A stretch of 64,000 nt of DNA from the NCBI GenBank assembly GCA_001304995.1, contig BBZU01000005.1:1-64000 (forward strand), in the 5' to 3' direction. The stretch comes from Clostridia bacterium UC5.1-1D10 (GTDB lineage: Bacteria > Bacillota > Clostridia > Lachnospirales > Anaerotignaceae). Every line of letters begins with the position of its first letter. Position 1 is the stretch's first letter. The notes under the pieces were generated by a model, which was not told the DNA's origin, searched no databases, and saw nothing but the letters and a program-made list of their open reading frames with translations. Both the position numbers and the translations under genes were made by a program. Shown one piece after another: positions 25,853-34,018 of this stretch.

Positions 25853-26968
25853 ATGAAAAAAATCGGCATGATGGTGTTACTTAGTCTTTTCCTCCTTGCC
25901 ATGCCAGTGCCAGCTTGGGGTGCTTCCACAGAACTTGCGCCTTATCTGGAAGATTTGAACATGGAACAGATTGACACAGCGGCAGAGGATGCAGTGGAGG
26001 ATGTGACATTTTCTGAATTGGTGGAAGATGTGCTTACAGGGGAGTTCTCCTTTTCTATGGAAGATCTTTGGGAAAGGTTGGGAGAGGTCGCTTTTGGGGA
26101 ATTACGGACACAGACAGGATTGATTATGCAGCTCATTGCAGTGTCCATACTGGCCGCTATGCTGCGGCAGGTGAGCGGCTCTTTTTGCGGCAGAGAAGTG
26201 GGAGAAATGGGGTTTTACGTCTGTTATATGGTGTTGATTGTAGTCATCATTACCACTTTTTACGACATTACAGCCATGGTGGTGGATCGGGTGGAACAGA
26301 CGGCGGATATTTTTGGAGCAATGCTGCCTGTTTTTCTGGCATTGGCGGCATCCTCCGGGAATTTGACTCAAACAGCACTGATGGGGCCTACCATGATGGG
26401 AGGGTGTACCCTCATTGTATTTTTGCTGAAAAGTGTCATTGTTCCGGTGCTGCTGGCGGCAGTGGCTCTGGAATTGGTAGATCGTCTTTCGGAACAGCCC
26501 CTTACAGCAAGATTTGCGGCACTGCTGCGGCAAGGCGTATCTTGGGGGCTGAAAGGACTGGCGGGGGGATTTATGCTGCTGCTGTCTTTGCAGAAGATTG
26601 GCGGTGGAGCCGTGAATGGTTTGGCGGTGCGGACAGCGAAGATCGCCGTTAATGCAGTGCCTGTGGTAGGGGACGTCATGGGCGGAGCTGTGGATACGGC
26701 TGCGGCAGTGGCGGGGACTATCCGCAGCGGAACATTGGCGGCGGCAGTGATTTTTTTGTTGCTGCTTTGTATTCCATTGGTGGTGAAGCTGGTGGCAATG
26801 ACATTGATCTTCAAGCTGACAGCGGCGGCAGTGGAATCTGTCTGTGAAGCCCGTCTGGTGGAATGTATCGGTATTGCGGGGGATTATACAGCCCTTTTGT
26901 TGGGCGTTGTATTTCTGGTGGAAGTGATGTTCCTGTTTTCCTCTGTGCTGCTGCTGGGCGTGTTGTAG
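25853..26968 (+). CDS. spoIIIAE: Stage III sporulation protein AE
   Basis: SpoIIIAE is the large multi-spanning subunit of the SpoIIIA complex. The product of 371 residues has a cleavable-looking signal (MKKIGMMVLLSLFLLAMPVPAWG), a short acidic soluble region to about residue 85, and then seven or eight membrane helices; GPTMMGGCTLIVFLLKSVIVP is a conserved block. The ATG at 25853 follows AAAGGGGGAG; the GTG at 25835 overlaps the spoIIIAD stop and is rejected. The length is normal. Confidence 0.95.
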   Translation: MKKIGMMVLLSLFLLAMPVPAWGASTELAPYLEDLNMEQIDTAAEDAVEDVTFSELVEDVLTGEFSFSMEDLWERLGEVAFGELRTQTGLIMQLIAVSILAAMLRQVSGSFCGREVGEMGFYVCYMVLIVVIITTFYDITAMVVDRVEQTADIFGAMLPVFLALAASSGNLTQTALMGPTMMGGCTLIVFLLKSVIVPVLLAAVALELVDRLSEQPLTARFAALLRQGVSWGLKGLAGGFMLLLSLQKIGGGAVNGLAVRTAKIAVNAVPVVGDVMGGAVDTAAAVAGTIRSGTLAAAVIFLLLLCIPLVVKLVAMTLIFKLTAAAVESVCEARLVECIGIAGDYTALLLGVVFLVEVMFLFSSVLLLGVL

Positions 26969-26984
26969 AAAGGAAGTGAGAGGC

Positions 26985-27437
26985 ATGATGGAGGCTTTTA
27001 CCGCATATATAAAGACTATAAGCGCCTTGACCGTTTTTTCGGTGGCGGTGGGACTGCTGATGCCAAACGGGAACTTTCGGCAGTATACCAGATGGATATT
27101 GGGACTCTTGGTGCTTTTGGCGGTGCTGAAGCCTATGCTGGGGCTGTTTCGTCTGGAAGAAATGGATTTTTCCCAATTTTTTGCATTGCCGGAGCAAGAG
27201 GTGTCTTATGATGCGGAATTGGGAGAAAATTGGACACGAAAGACAATGGAAAATCAGGTTTTGTCGGAACTGCAAAGGCAGGAGGCAAATGTGGATGGCG
27301 TACATATTGGGTGGAATGAAGAAAGCGGACTGCCGGAGGAAATGGAAATCAGCGGAAAAAACTTGCCGGAATCTCTGAAGGAAGATGCGGCAAAAGAATA
27401 TGGCCTGGAAACAGAAGCTATTACGCTGGTTCCATAA
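26985..27437 (+). CDS. spoIIIAF: Stage III sporulation protein AF
   Basis: The 150-residue protein has two amino-terminal membrane helices (ISALTVFSVAVGLLMP and YTRWILGLLVLLAVLKPML) and a soluble carboxyl region that ends ...KNLPESLKEDAAKEYGLE. This is the SpoIIIAF plan, including a ring-building-motif-like soluble part. The start is one of two tandem ATG codons (26985 and 26988) after AAAGGAAGTGAG. Confidence 0.93.
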   Translation: MMEAFTAYIKTISALTVFSVAVGLLMPNGNFRQYTRWILGLLVLLAVLKPMLGLFRLEEMDFSQFFALPEQEVSYDAELGENWTRKTMENQVLSELQRQEANVDGVHIGWNEESGLPEEMEISGKNLPESLKEDAAKEYGLETEAITLVP

Positions 27438-27458
27438 CATACAAAAGGGGGAAAGAGG

Positions 27459-27998
27459 ATGAAAAACGATTTTTTGCGCCGTTTGTTCTGCCCGGAAAAT
27501 AGGCAGGTGCGGATGAAAATGGCGGCAGGGCTTCTCATTGGCATTGCGCTGCTGTTGTGCAGCCGTTTTGTGGAGGGGGAACCCAAGGGGAAAACAGTTG
27601 CCGAAACTGTTCAGCAAACCACGGGAGAACGAGCGGAGCGGCAGTTGGAGGCAGAACTGGAGCGGGTGCTTAGCCAGGTGGCAGGAGCGGGACAGGTGCA
27701 GGTGCTTTTGACCTATGCTGTCACAGCAGAAAGCACGCCTGCCAGAGAGGAGAAAATTGAGGAAAGCAATGGAAACAGTGAGGAAACAGTGAGTCGAGAA
27801 AGTACGGTGGTGCTCATGGAGGATGGAAGCGGCGGACAGTCACCGCTGATCCTGACAGAAACAGCACCGCAGGTAGAAGGGGTACTCATTGTGGCACAGG
27901 GTGCCGGTGATCCAGTGGTATGTGATGGGTTAAGTCGTGCGGCACAGGCATTGCTGCAAGTGCCTGCACATAAAATAGCCATACTCAAAATGAAATAA
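27459..27998 (+). CDS. spoIIIAG: Stage III sporulation protein AG
   Basis: SpoIIIAG forms the mother-cell ring of the channel. The 179-residue protein has one membrane anchor (MKMAAGLLIGIALLLCSRF, about 18-36) and an extracytoplasmic ring-building domain with LERVLSQVAGAGQVQVLLTY and GVLIVAQGAGDPVVCDGLSR. An acidic Ser/Glu-rich linker (EKIEESNGNSEETVSRES) splits the domain, as in other members. The start follows GGGGGAAAGAGG. Confidence 0.95.
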   Translation: MKNDFLRRLFCPENRQVRMKMAAGLLIGIALLLCSRFVEGEPKGKTVAETVQQTTGERAERQLEAELERVLSQVAGAGQVQVLLTYAVTAESTPAREEKIEESNGNSEETVSRESTVVLMEDGSGGQSPLILTETAPQVEGVLIVAQGAGDPVVCDGLSRAAQALLQVPAHKIAILKMK

Positions 27999-28010
27999 GG
28001 GGGAAAAAGT

Positions 28011-28655
28011 ATGTTTACAGTAAAACGGAATCAAGTGGTAGTAACAGCATTGGCAGTGATGATCGCGGCGGCAGGGTATCTGAATTTTCAGGAAACCAAG
28101 TCCGCAGAAGGCACCAAAACAGCCATGGAACTGACGGAAGAAGGGGATATGGCGGCGCTGATGGAGGACGATTATGCGGCGCTGCCAGATGATATGCCCA
28201 CAGAAGAAGGGGCTTTGGACCCTCTGACTGCGGAAGCATCCACAACCACAGGGGATGGAGCGGCAGTATTTGCCAGTGCCAATACCAGTGATGATGCTTC
28301 CCGTTACTTTGCGGAAGCAAAATTGGACAGAGAACAATCCCGGGCAAAACAGAAAGAAATCCTGACAGAAATGCTGAACAACAGCAATGTCAGCGAAAGT
28401 CAGAAAAATGTTTGCAGTGACAGCATGCTGGAATTGCAGGAACGTATTGAAAAGGAAACGGCCGCAGAAGCCATGATCGAGGCAAAAGGGTTCTCCCAGG
28501 CTTATGTCCGCATGGATGACGATACAGTAGACGTGGTAGTGGATAAAGATACCCTGACAGACGCAGAAGTGGCGCAGATTCAGGATATCGTCAAACGCAA
28601 AACAGGATATACCGCAGAACAGATTCGGATTTCCACATGGAAACAGAGCAAATAA
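28011..28655 (+). CDS. spoIIIAH: Stage III sporulation protein AH
   Basis: SpoIIIAH pairs with SpoIIQ across the intermembrane space. The 214-residue protein has one anchor (VVVTALAVMIAAAGYLNF, residues 8-25), an acidic linker, and a carboxyl-terminal domain with YFAEAKLDREQSRAKQKE and DAEVAQIQDIVKRKTGY, typical of the YscJ/FliF-like ring domain of SpoIIIAH. It is the last gene of the operon; spoIIQ is not in the window. Confidence 0.95.
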   Translation: MFTVKRNQVVVTALAVMIAAAGYLNFQETKSAEGTKTAMELTEEGDMAALMEDDYAALPDDMPTEEGALDPLTAEASTTTGDGAAVFASANTSDDASRYFAEAKLDREQSRAKQKEILTEMLNNSNVSESQKNVCSDSMLELQERIEKETAAEAMIEAKGFSQAYVRMDDDTVDVVVDKDTLTDAEVAQIQDIVKRKTGYTAEQIRISTWKQSK

Positions 28656-28678
28656 AAAGCGTACATCATTAGGGGCAT

Positions 28679-28776
28679 CTTCATAAGAAAACAAAGCAAG
28701 CTGAAATCCTTATGATATAGAGGAGTTCAGCTTGCTTATTTTTATAAGATTTTATTTGTTATGTTTTCTTATGAAG
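28679..28776. repeat. 14-base perfect inverted repeat around the spoIIIA terminator
   Basis: CTTCATAAGAAAAC (28679-28692) is the exact reverse complement of GTTTTCTTATGAAG (28763-28776). It encloses a second 12-base stem, so the RNA could fold as one nested hairpin of about 98 bases. Confidence 0.8.
28694..28752 (+). terminator. Intrinsic terminator of the spoIIIA operon
   Basis: AAGCAAGCTGAA pairs with TTCAGCTTGCTT (28736-28747), followed by ATTTTTAT. It lies inside the larger inverted repeat. Confidence 0.82.
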
Positions 28777-28785
28777 ACAGCCGTC

Positions 28786-28849
28786 GCAATTCCCATTAAA
28801 AAATCAAGGAAGCGAAAATCAATGTTTTCTTAATGGGAATTGCTTTTTT
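28786..28849 (+). terminator. Second terminator-like hairpin
   Basis: GCAATTCCCATTAA (28786-28799) and TTAATGGGAATTGC (28830-28843) are perfect complements, followed by six T. No gene lies between it and the first terminator. Confidence 0.75.
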
Positions 28850-28850
28850 A

Positions 28851-28885
28851 TGACAGTTTCTCAAAAAGAGGGACTGTCATTTTTT
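28851..28885 (+). terminator. Third terminator-like hairpin
   Basis: TGACAGT (28851-28857) pairs with ACTGTCA (28873-28879), then six T. The following 270 bases up to the glycosyltransferase gene are AT-rich and show no gene. Confidence 0.7.
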
Positions 28886-29155
28886 ATGGCCATAACATGG
28901 TTTTTCAGTGGGGATTTGCATAAAAGTATAGACGTTTTCGCATGTTTTCAGATGATATTTCTCAATGGGTATCTTTTTGCATCGCCATGGAAATGTTTAT
29001 GGAATTGCCGGAAAAATGGTAAATGCTGGTAAATTTAATCTTTTTTCGAAAAAATTAAGAAAGTTTTCGAATTTTCTTAGCACGGTTTTCAAATTGTTTT
29101 GGTATATTTTTGTATAAATATTTAAGTGGAACGAAGAAAGAAAGGAAGTTGCCTC

Positions 29156-30172
29156 ATGAAACTGATTACATTTGCCGTGCCATGTTACAACTCTCAAGAC
29201 TATATGCGGCGCTGTATTGATACATTGCTGACAGGAGGAGAAAAAGTGGAAATCATCATTGTCAATGATGGCTCCAAGGATCGTACGGGAGAAATTGCCG
29301 ATGAATACGCGGCAAAATATCCTACCATTGTCAAAGCCGTTCACCAGGAAAATCAGGGACATGGACAGGGCGTAAATGTGGGCCTTGCTCATGCAACAGG
29401 AGAATTTTATAAAGTGGTGGATTCTGACGACTGGCTGGATACCGAAGCATTAAAGGAAGTGCTGGAACGCATGGAAAAATGGCGGATCAACCAGACACCT
29501 GTGGATATGCTTGTATGCAATTACATATATGACCATTTGTACGAAGGCAGACAGCAGCAGATTCATTACCGCAATGTGTTTGAGTCCGGCAGTCTGTGCA
29601 ACTGGCATGAAATTGGTCGTTTTCTGCCAACGCAGTATCTGATTATGCATGCGTTGATTTTCAAAACAGAAGTGCTGCGCAAAAGCGGCGTGCAGCTGCC
29701 GAAGCATACCTTCTATGTAGACAATATTTTTGCGTATCAGCCGCTGCCCTTTGTAGAAAATATTTTTTATCTGGATGTGGACTTGTACCACTACTTTATT
29801 GGACGGGAAGATCAGTCTGTCAATGAAAAAATGCTCATGAAGCGCATTGACCAGCAGATTCTGGTGACAAAGCTGGTTTCTGCTTGTACGGATCTCCATC
29901 AGGTAAGGGAGAAAAAACTGGCAACTTACATGACCAGAAATATTTCTGTCATGATGGCCATTTCTTCCATTCATCTGCTGCTCATCGGTGATGCGGATGC
30001 TATGGAAAAACGAAGAGAATTATGGGAATATATGCGTCAGATGGATAAGGGGCTGTATAAGACCCTGCGTTATAAACGCCTCAGTGGGCTGACATATCTT
30101 CCGGGGAAACTGGGAGATTTCGCTACACTGACAGGATACCGACTGGCGCGGAAACTAGTGAAATTTCAATAA
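29156..30172 (+). CDS. Family 2 glycosyltransferase
   Basis: The 338-residue protein begins with a GT-A fold: KLITFAVPCYNSQDYMRRCI, then VEIIIVNDGSKDRTGEIADE and the metal-binding KVVDSDDWLD near residues 83-92. It would transfer a sugar from a nucleotide sugar to a lipid or glycan at the cytoplasmic face of the membrane; there is no membrane anchor. The carboxyl half lacks other known domains. It leads a group with a permuted papain-like protein, a membrane protein of the UPF0104 type and UDP-galactopyranose mutase, which points to a galactofuranose-containing or other envelope polymer. The ATG at 29156 follows AAAGGAAG. Confidence 0.92.
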   Translation: MKLITFAVPCYNSQDYMRRCIDTLLTGGEKVEIIIVNDGSKDRTGEIADEYAAKYPTIVKAVHQENQGHGQGVNVGLAHATGEFYKVVDSDDWLDTEALKEVLERMEKWRINQTPVDMLVCNYIYDHLYEGRQQQIHYRNVFESGSLCNWHEIGRFLPTQYLIMHALIFKTEVLRKSGVQLPKHTFYVDNIFAYQPLPFVENIFYLDVDLYHYFIGREDQSVNEKMLMKRIDQQILVTKLVSACTDLHQVREKKLATYMTRNISVMMAISSIHLLLIGDADAMEKRRELWEYMRQMDKGLYKTLRYKRLSGLTYLPGKLGDFATLTGYRLARKLVKFQ

Positions 30173-30189
30173 AAAAGAAGGCGGAACAA

Positions 30190-30755
30190 ATGGAGAAACT
30201 TTACATCGCTTTGGTAGATACACCAGGTTTTTTGCGGATATCATACGCCGTGTCATAAAAATTTCATACTGTCATGTGGCATTGTCTTTTGATGTGGATT
30301 TCCAGGAAGCTTACAGTGTTGGAAGGCGTGATCCAGCCATTCCTTTTTTCGCAGGTTTCATTCGGGAGAATACCCCAAAAATACTGCGGGTATTTCCAGA
30401 GGCACGGTATCGTGTCTGTGAACTCTCCTGCACAGCGGAACAGAAAGAACTGCTGCGGGAAAAAATGAATGCCTGTTATGAAAAAAGATTTCGATACCAT
30501 TACTGTATTATTGGACTGCCTTTTATCTGGATGCAGAAGCCATTTTATCAAAAGAATCACTATACCTGTTCTTCCTTTTTGGCAAGGGTTATGGATGAGG
30601 TAGGGCTGACACTTTTTGATAAGCATTTCTCCATGGTCACACCAAAGGATTTTTATGAATTGGAACAATTACAGGTGCTTTACGAAGGATATTTGTCAGA
30701 TTACTTCGTGAGCCGTCATTTATTTTATGGGAAAGGAGAACTGTATGGTACGTAA
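30190..30755 (+). CDS. Permuted papain-like (NlpC/P60 superfamily) protein, frameshifted
   Basis: After adding one T to the six-T run at 30228-30233 the product is 188 residues, starting MEKLYIALVDTPGFFADIIR. It shows a His in SYCHVALSFD (His29) and a late Cys in HYTCSSFLARVMDE (Cys127). This order, His before Cys, is that of circularly permuted NlpC/P60 enzymes such as the YaeF/YiiX group, which act as amidases, peptidases or acyltransferases. The third polar residue cannot be placed with confidence. There is no signal peptide, so it may work on a cytoplasmic lipid or peptide. Its 3' end overlaps the next gene by 11 bases, so the two are translationally coupled. The substrate is unknown. Confidence 0.7.
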
Positions 30756-31758
30756 ATATGTAGGCAGTATTCTGTTTTTGTGCCTGCTTATCGGGATTAC
30801 CATATATGTCCTCATAGAAAACAATGATATGCGGGCTGTGGCCGCAGCAATGGCACGGGCTGAGCATATATGGATTTTGGCCGGAATTTTGGCAGCGCTG
30901 TTTTTTGTGGCGGCGGAGGGCAGTATCATTTGTTATCTGCTGCGGGCAATCGGACGGAAAAAGCCATTGCTGAAATGTATCAGCTGGTCATTTATCGGAT
31001 TTTTCTTTTCCGGTATTACGCCATCTGCCACAGGGGGACAGCCTGCCCAGCTTTACTATATGAAAAAGGCGGGATTGCCATTGGCAGACAGTACACCGGT
31101 ACTGATGGTAGTGGCTGTGCTGTATAAATTTGTATTGGCAGTTTTGGGGCTGTTTATCGCAGTTTTTTGGCATAAACAGTTAGGTGCTTATTTTCAAGGA
31201 TATTATTGGCTGTTCTATCTGGGGATTGTACTGAATGCCATATTGGTTGCTGTGCTGGTCTGGGTTATGGTAACGCCAGTTTGTGCGGAAAAAACAGCAT
31301 TGTTTCTGGAAGGGCTGCTGGTGAAGATCAGACTGCTTCAGCCTAAAGAAGAACGAAAGAAACGTCTGCGGGAAGCAGTGGCAAGATATGGAGTAGTGGT
31401 GCGGTTTTTCCAGGAGAATCCAAGAAAAATCGTGGTGGCAACAGTTATGACGCTTGTGCAGAGATGCAGTCTGTTTTTCCTGACATGGCTCATTTATCGT
31501 GCCATGGGGCTGGAAGGCGTCAGTCTGTTTTGGATTATGGTGTTGCAGGCGACGGTATATATTGCGGTGGATATGCTGCCATTCCCCGGTTCGGCAGGTA
31601 TTTCAGAATTGGTTTACGCAGCGGTGTTTGCGTCCGTTTTCCCGGGGAGCGATTTGGCGGCGTCCACGTGCATTTCCAGAGGCATCAGTTTTTATATGGT
31701 GCTGCTGGTAAGTTTGGGCGTTTGGTGTGTCTGTCATTTTCGCAGTCAAAGAGCATAA
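30745..31758 (+). CDS. Lysylphosphatidylglycerol synthase TM-type (UPF0104) membrane protein
   Basis: The 337-residue protein has about eight membrane helices and no soluble catalytic domain. The segment GFFFSGITPSATGGQPAQLYYM is the signature of the flippase-like domain found alone in many bacteria and fused to a synthase in MprF. Stand-alone members are suspected to move lipids or lipid-linked sugars. The start ATG at 30745 follows GGAAAGGAG. In this cluster it could export the glycolipid made by the neighbouring glycosyltransferase and mutase; that is inference. Confidence 0.88.
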   Translation: MVRKYVGSILFLCLLIGITIYVLIENNDMRAVAAAMARAEHIWILAGILAALFFVAAEGSIICYLLRAIGRKKPLLKCISWSFIGFFFSGITPSATGGQPAQLYYMKKAGLPLADSTPVLMVVAVLYKFVLAVLGLFIAVFWHKQLGAYFQGYYWLFYLGIVLNAILVAVLVWVMVTPVCAEKTALFLEGLLVKIRLLQPKEERKKRLREAVARYGVVVRFFQENPRKIVVATVMTLVQRCSLFFLTWLIYRAMGLEGVSLFWIMVLQATVYIAVDMLPFPGSAGISELVYAAVFASVFPGSDLAASTCISRGISFYMVLLVSLGVWCVCHFRSQRA

Positions 31759-31799
31759 ATCAATGAAATGAAAGGAAAGGATAGAAAGAGGGAGCAACT

Positions 31800-32996
31800 A
31801 TGATGAAACAATGGAAGGGGAAACCTGATGTGATCGTGGCAGGCGCAGGCTTTGCAGGTGCTGTTGCGGCAAGAGAGATGGCAGAAGCTGGAAAACAGGT
31901 ATTGGTTCTGGAAAAAAGAGACCATATTGGCGGAAATATGTATGAAGAAGAAAATGAAGCGGGCATCCGTATCCATGTTTATGGCCCTCATATCTTCCAT
32001 ACCAATGATGAGAAAGTATTTCACTATATCCGGCAGTTTGGACAGTGGGATACATATGAACATCGGGTGAAGGGCAAAATCAAAGAAAAAGAAGTTCCCA
32101 TTCCTTTTAATTTCACTTCTTTGGAAGCCTTATTCCCCATGGAGCAGGCCAAAAAGCTGGAAGCAAAACTGCACAGAACTTTTTCTGGAAAAACAAGAGT
32201 GACAGTTCTGGAATTGATGGAGCATACAGATCAGGAAATTGCGGAACTGGGACAATTTGTGTTTGACAATGTCTTTAAAGGGTATACTGCAAAACAGTGG
32301 GGCATGCCAGTGCTGCAAGTAGACCGTTCTGTCATCAGCCGTGTGCCTGTGGTGCTGGGCAGGGATGATCGCTATTTTGGCGACCGTTATCAGTTGATGC
32401 CGACAGAAGGTTACACAAAGATATTTGAAAATATGCTGCGCCACAAAAATATTGTCTGTCAAACGGGTGTGGATGTGATGGATCTGCTGACATTGCAGCC
32501 GGATGGTACCATGCGCTTTGATGGAGAATTGTTTGACGGTATATTTATTTATACAGGCATGCCGGACGTGCTGCAAAACTGCTTTGGATTTTTGCCTTTA
32601 TCGTTCTTTGCGTCTGGAATTTGAAACATTGCAGCAGGATGATTTTCAATCTGCAAGCGTTGTCAATTATCCCAACAGCGAGGACTTTACAAGAATCACG
32701 GAATTTAAAAAATTAACAGGACAGCAAAAGACAGTGGTAACTACCATCTTCGGGAGTATCCCATGGCATTTACGGCAAATGCCGGTCAGGAAGCTTATTA
32801 TCCCATTGAAAATAAACAGAACAGAAGTCTTTATGAAATGTACCAAAAGGCATTGCAGCAATGGGACAACCTGTATCTGTGCGGCAGATTGGCAGAGTAT
32901 CGCTATTACAATATGGACGGTGCTATCCTGCGGGCGCTGGAATTGACACAGGAGATTTTGCAGAAGGAAAAAGTATGTCTGGCAGCGAACGTATAA
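31800..32996 (+). CDS. glf: UDP-galactopyranose mutase, twice frameshifted
   Basis: Glf interconverts UDP-galactopyranose and UDP-galactofuranose with reduced FAD. The product of about 398 residues has the FAD-binding start VIVAGAGFAGAVAAREMAEA, the block HIGGNMYEEENEAGIRIHVYG, and GPHIFHTNDEKVFHYI with the substrate-contacting region; KGYTAKQWG follows in the middle. Two breaks occur: an extra T at 32597-32599 (LPLSFF should read LPYRSL) and a missing C at 32751 (TIFGS should read TIFREYP). The correct ending reads NLYLCGRLAEYRYYNMDGAI, the conserved Glf carboxyl region. Its presence implies galactofuranose in an envelope polymer. Confidence 0.88.
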
Positions 32997-33029
32997 TGTG
33001 AATTTATACATGTTTTGTTGTATATTTAT

Positions 33030-33058
33030 TTGCATTGAGGTATCTTTTCTGGTATACT
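33030..33058 (+). promoter_or_regulatory. Sigma-A promoter of the Asp23 gene
   Basis: TTGCAT at 33030-33035 and TATACT at 33053-33058, spaced by 17 bases. The leader between it and the gene contains an ACGGCAT...ATGCCGT hairpin with an inner CCACTG...CAGTGG stem (about 33075-33122). Confidence 0.68.
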
Positions 33059-33151
33059 GATATGAAAGATAGAGAAACGGCATTGCAGGATTTGATCCCA
33101 CTGAACCCAGTGGAGATGCCGTTTTGTAAGACAAGACAGGAGGTCGGAAAT

Positions 33152-33523
33152 ATGTCTGAAGACAAAATCACAAACGGGCAGATTCAGATCGCAGATGAAG
33201 TTATTGGTGTCATTGCTGTAACAGCGGCACTGGAAGTAGACGGCGTGACAGAAGGCGCTGGAAGCGGAAAAGGTTTTGTAGAGTTTTTCGGTAAGAAAAG
33301 CCAGACAAAATGTGCCAAAGTGGAAAGTGACGGCGATGAAGTGATACTGGATATGGAAATCATCGTGAACTTTGGTACCAAAGTTCAGGTTGTTGCTGAA
33401 GAAGTGCAGAAGAGAGTCAAAAATGCCGTGGAAACCATGACAGGACTTTCTGTGCCTGTTGTCAATGTGGCAGTGGCAGGCATCGTGAAGGAAAAAACCG
33501 CAAAAGCGGACGAAGAAGAATAA
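33152..33523 (+). CDS. Asp23/Gls24 family envelope stress protein
   Basis: The 123-residue protein begins MSEDKITNGQIQIADEVIGVI and has the Asp23 domain with VTAALEVDGVTEGAG and VILDMEIIVNFGTKVQVVAEEV. Members attach near the membrane and respond to alkaline or cell wall stress; copies directly upstream of nusB are common in Clostridia. The start at 33152 follows AGGAGG; the longer frame upstream runs through the promoter and is rejected. Confidence 0.92.
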   Translation: MSEDKITNGQIQIADEVIGVIAVTAALEVDGVTEGAGSGKGFVEFFGKKSQTKCAKVESDGDEVILDMEIIVNFGTKVQVVAEEVQKRVKNAVETMTGLSVPVVNVAVAGIVKEKTAKADEEE

Positions 33524-33535
33524 AAAAACGGAATT

Positions 33536-33564
33536 ATACCACTCCTGTATGGGAGTGGTATTTG
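33536..33564 (+). terminator. Hairpin after the Asp23 gene, weak T tract
   Basis: ATACCACTCC pairs with GGGAGTGGTAT around TGTA. Only TTTGT follows, so it may allow readthrough into nusB. Confidence 0.6.
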
Positions 33565-33597
33565 TCCCTATTGTAATGAGAAAAGCGGAGGAAGATT

Positions 33598-34002
33598 ATG
33601 AGCCGAAGAAATGCAAGAAAAAATGCCTTTGTACTGTTGTTCCAGATGGAATTCAATGCAGCGGAAGAACAGGAACAGATGACAGATCTGTTTTTTGCGG
33701 AACAGGATGAAGTGGTAACAGAAGAAGACAAGGCTTACACCATGGCAGCAGTGGAAGGTACCAGAGCAAACCTGGAAGCCATTGACGCTGTAATTGACAG
33801 CTTTGCAAAAGGCTGGAACACTCAGAGAATGAACCGCGTGGATCTGGCGATTCTGCGACTGGCAGTATATGAACTGAAATACAGCAAAGATGCGCCTGTG
33901 GGCGTTGTTATCAATGAAGCGGTGGAACTGGCCAAAAAATATAGCTCTGACGAAGCGCCTGCATTCATCAATGGCGTGCTGGGGAAAATCGCTTCTGCCT
34001 GA
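33598..34002 (+). CDS. nusB: Transcription antitermination factor NusB
   Basis: NusB with NusE (S10) binds BoxA of rRNA leaders and supports antitermination. The 134-residue protein starts MSRRNARKNAFVLLFQMEFN and ends with the conserved DEAPAFINGVLGKIA; RVDLAILRLAVYEL is in the middle. Length is normal. It opens the nusB-xseA-xseB-ispA-dxs-tlyA-nadK-argR-recN run, a gene order well known in Clostridia. Confidence 0.96.
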   Translation: MSRRNARKNAFVLLFQMEFNAAEEQEQMTDLFFAEQDEVVTEEDKAYTMAAVEGTRANLEAIDAVIDSFAKGWNTQRMNRVDLAILRLAVYELKYSKDAPVGVVINEAVELAKKYSSDEAPAFINGVLGKIASA

Positions 34003-34018
34003 AGGGAAATGAGCCGGT

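Noticed and set aside
33075-33125. The ACGGCAT...ATGCCGT hairpin before the Asp23 gene as a riboswitch
   Set aside because: It is a short two-part stem with no known motif, and only TTTTG follows. It may be a simple leader structure.
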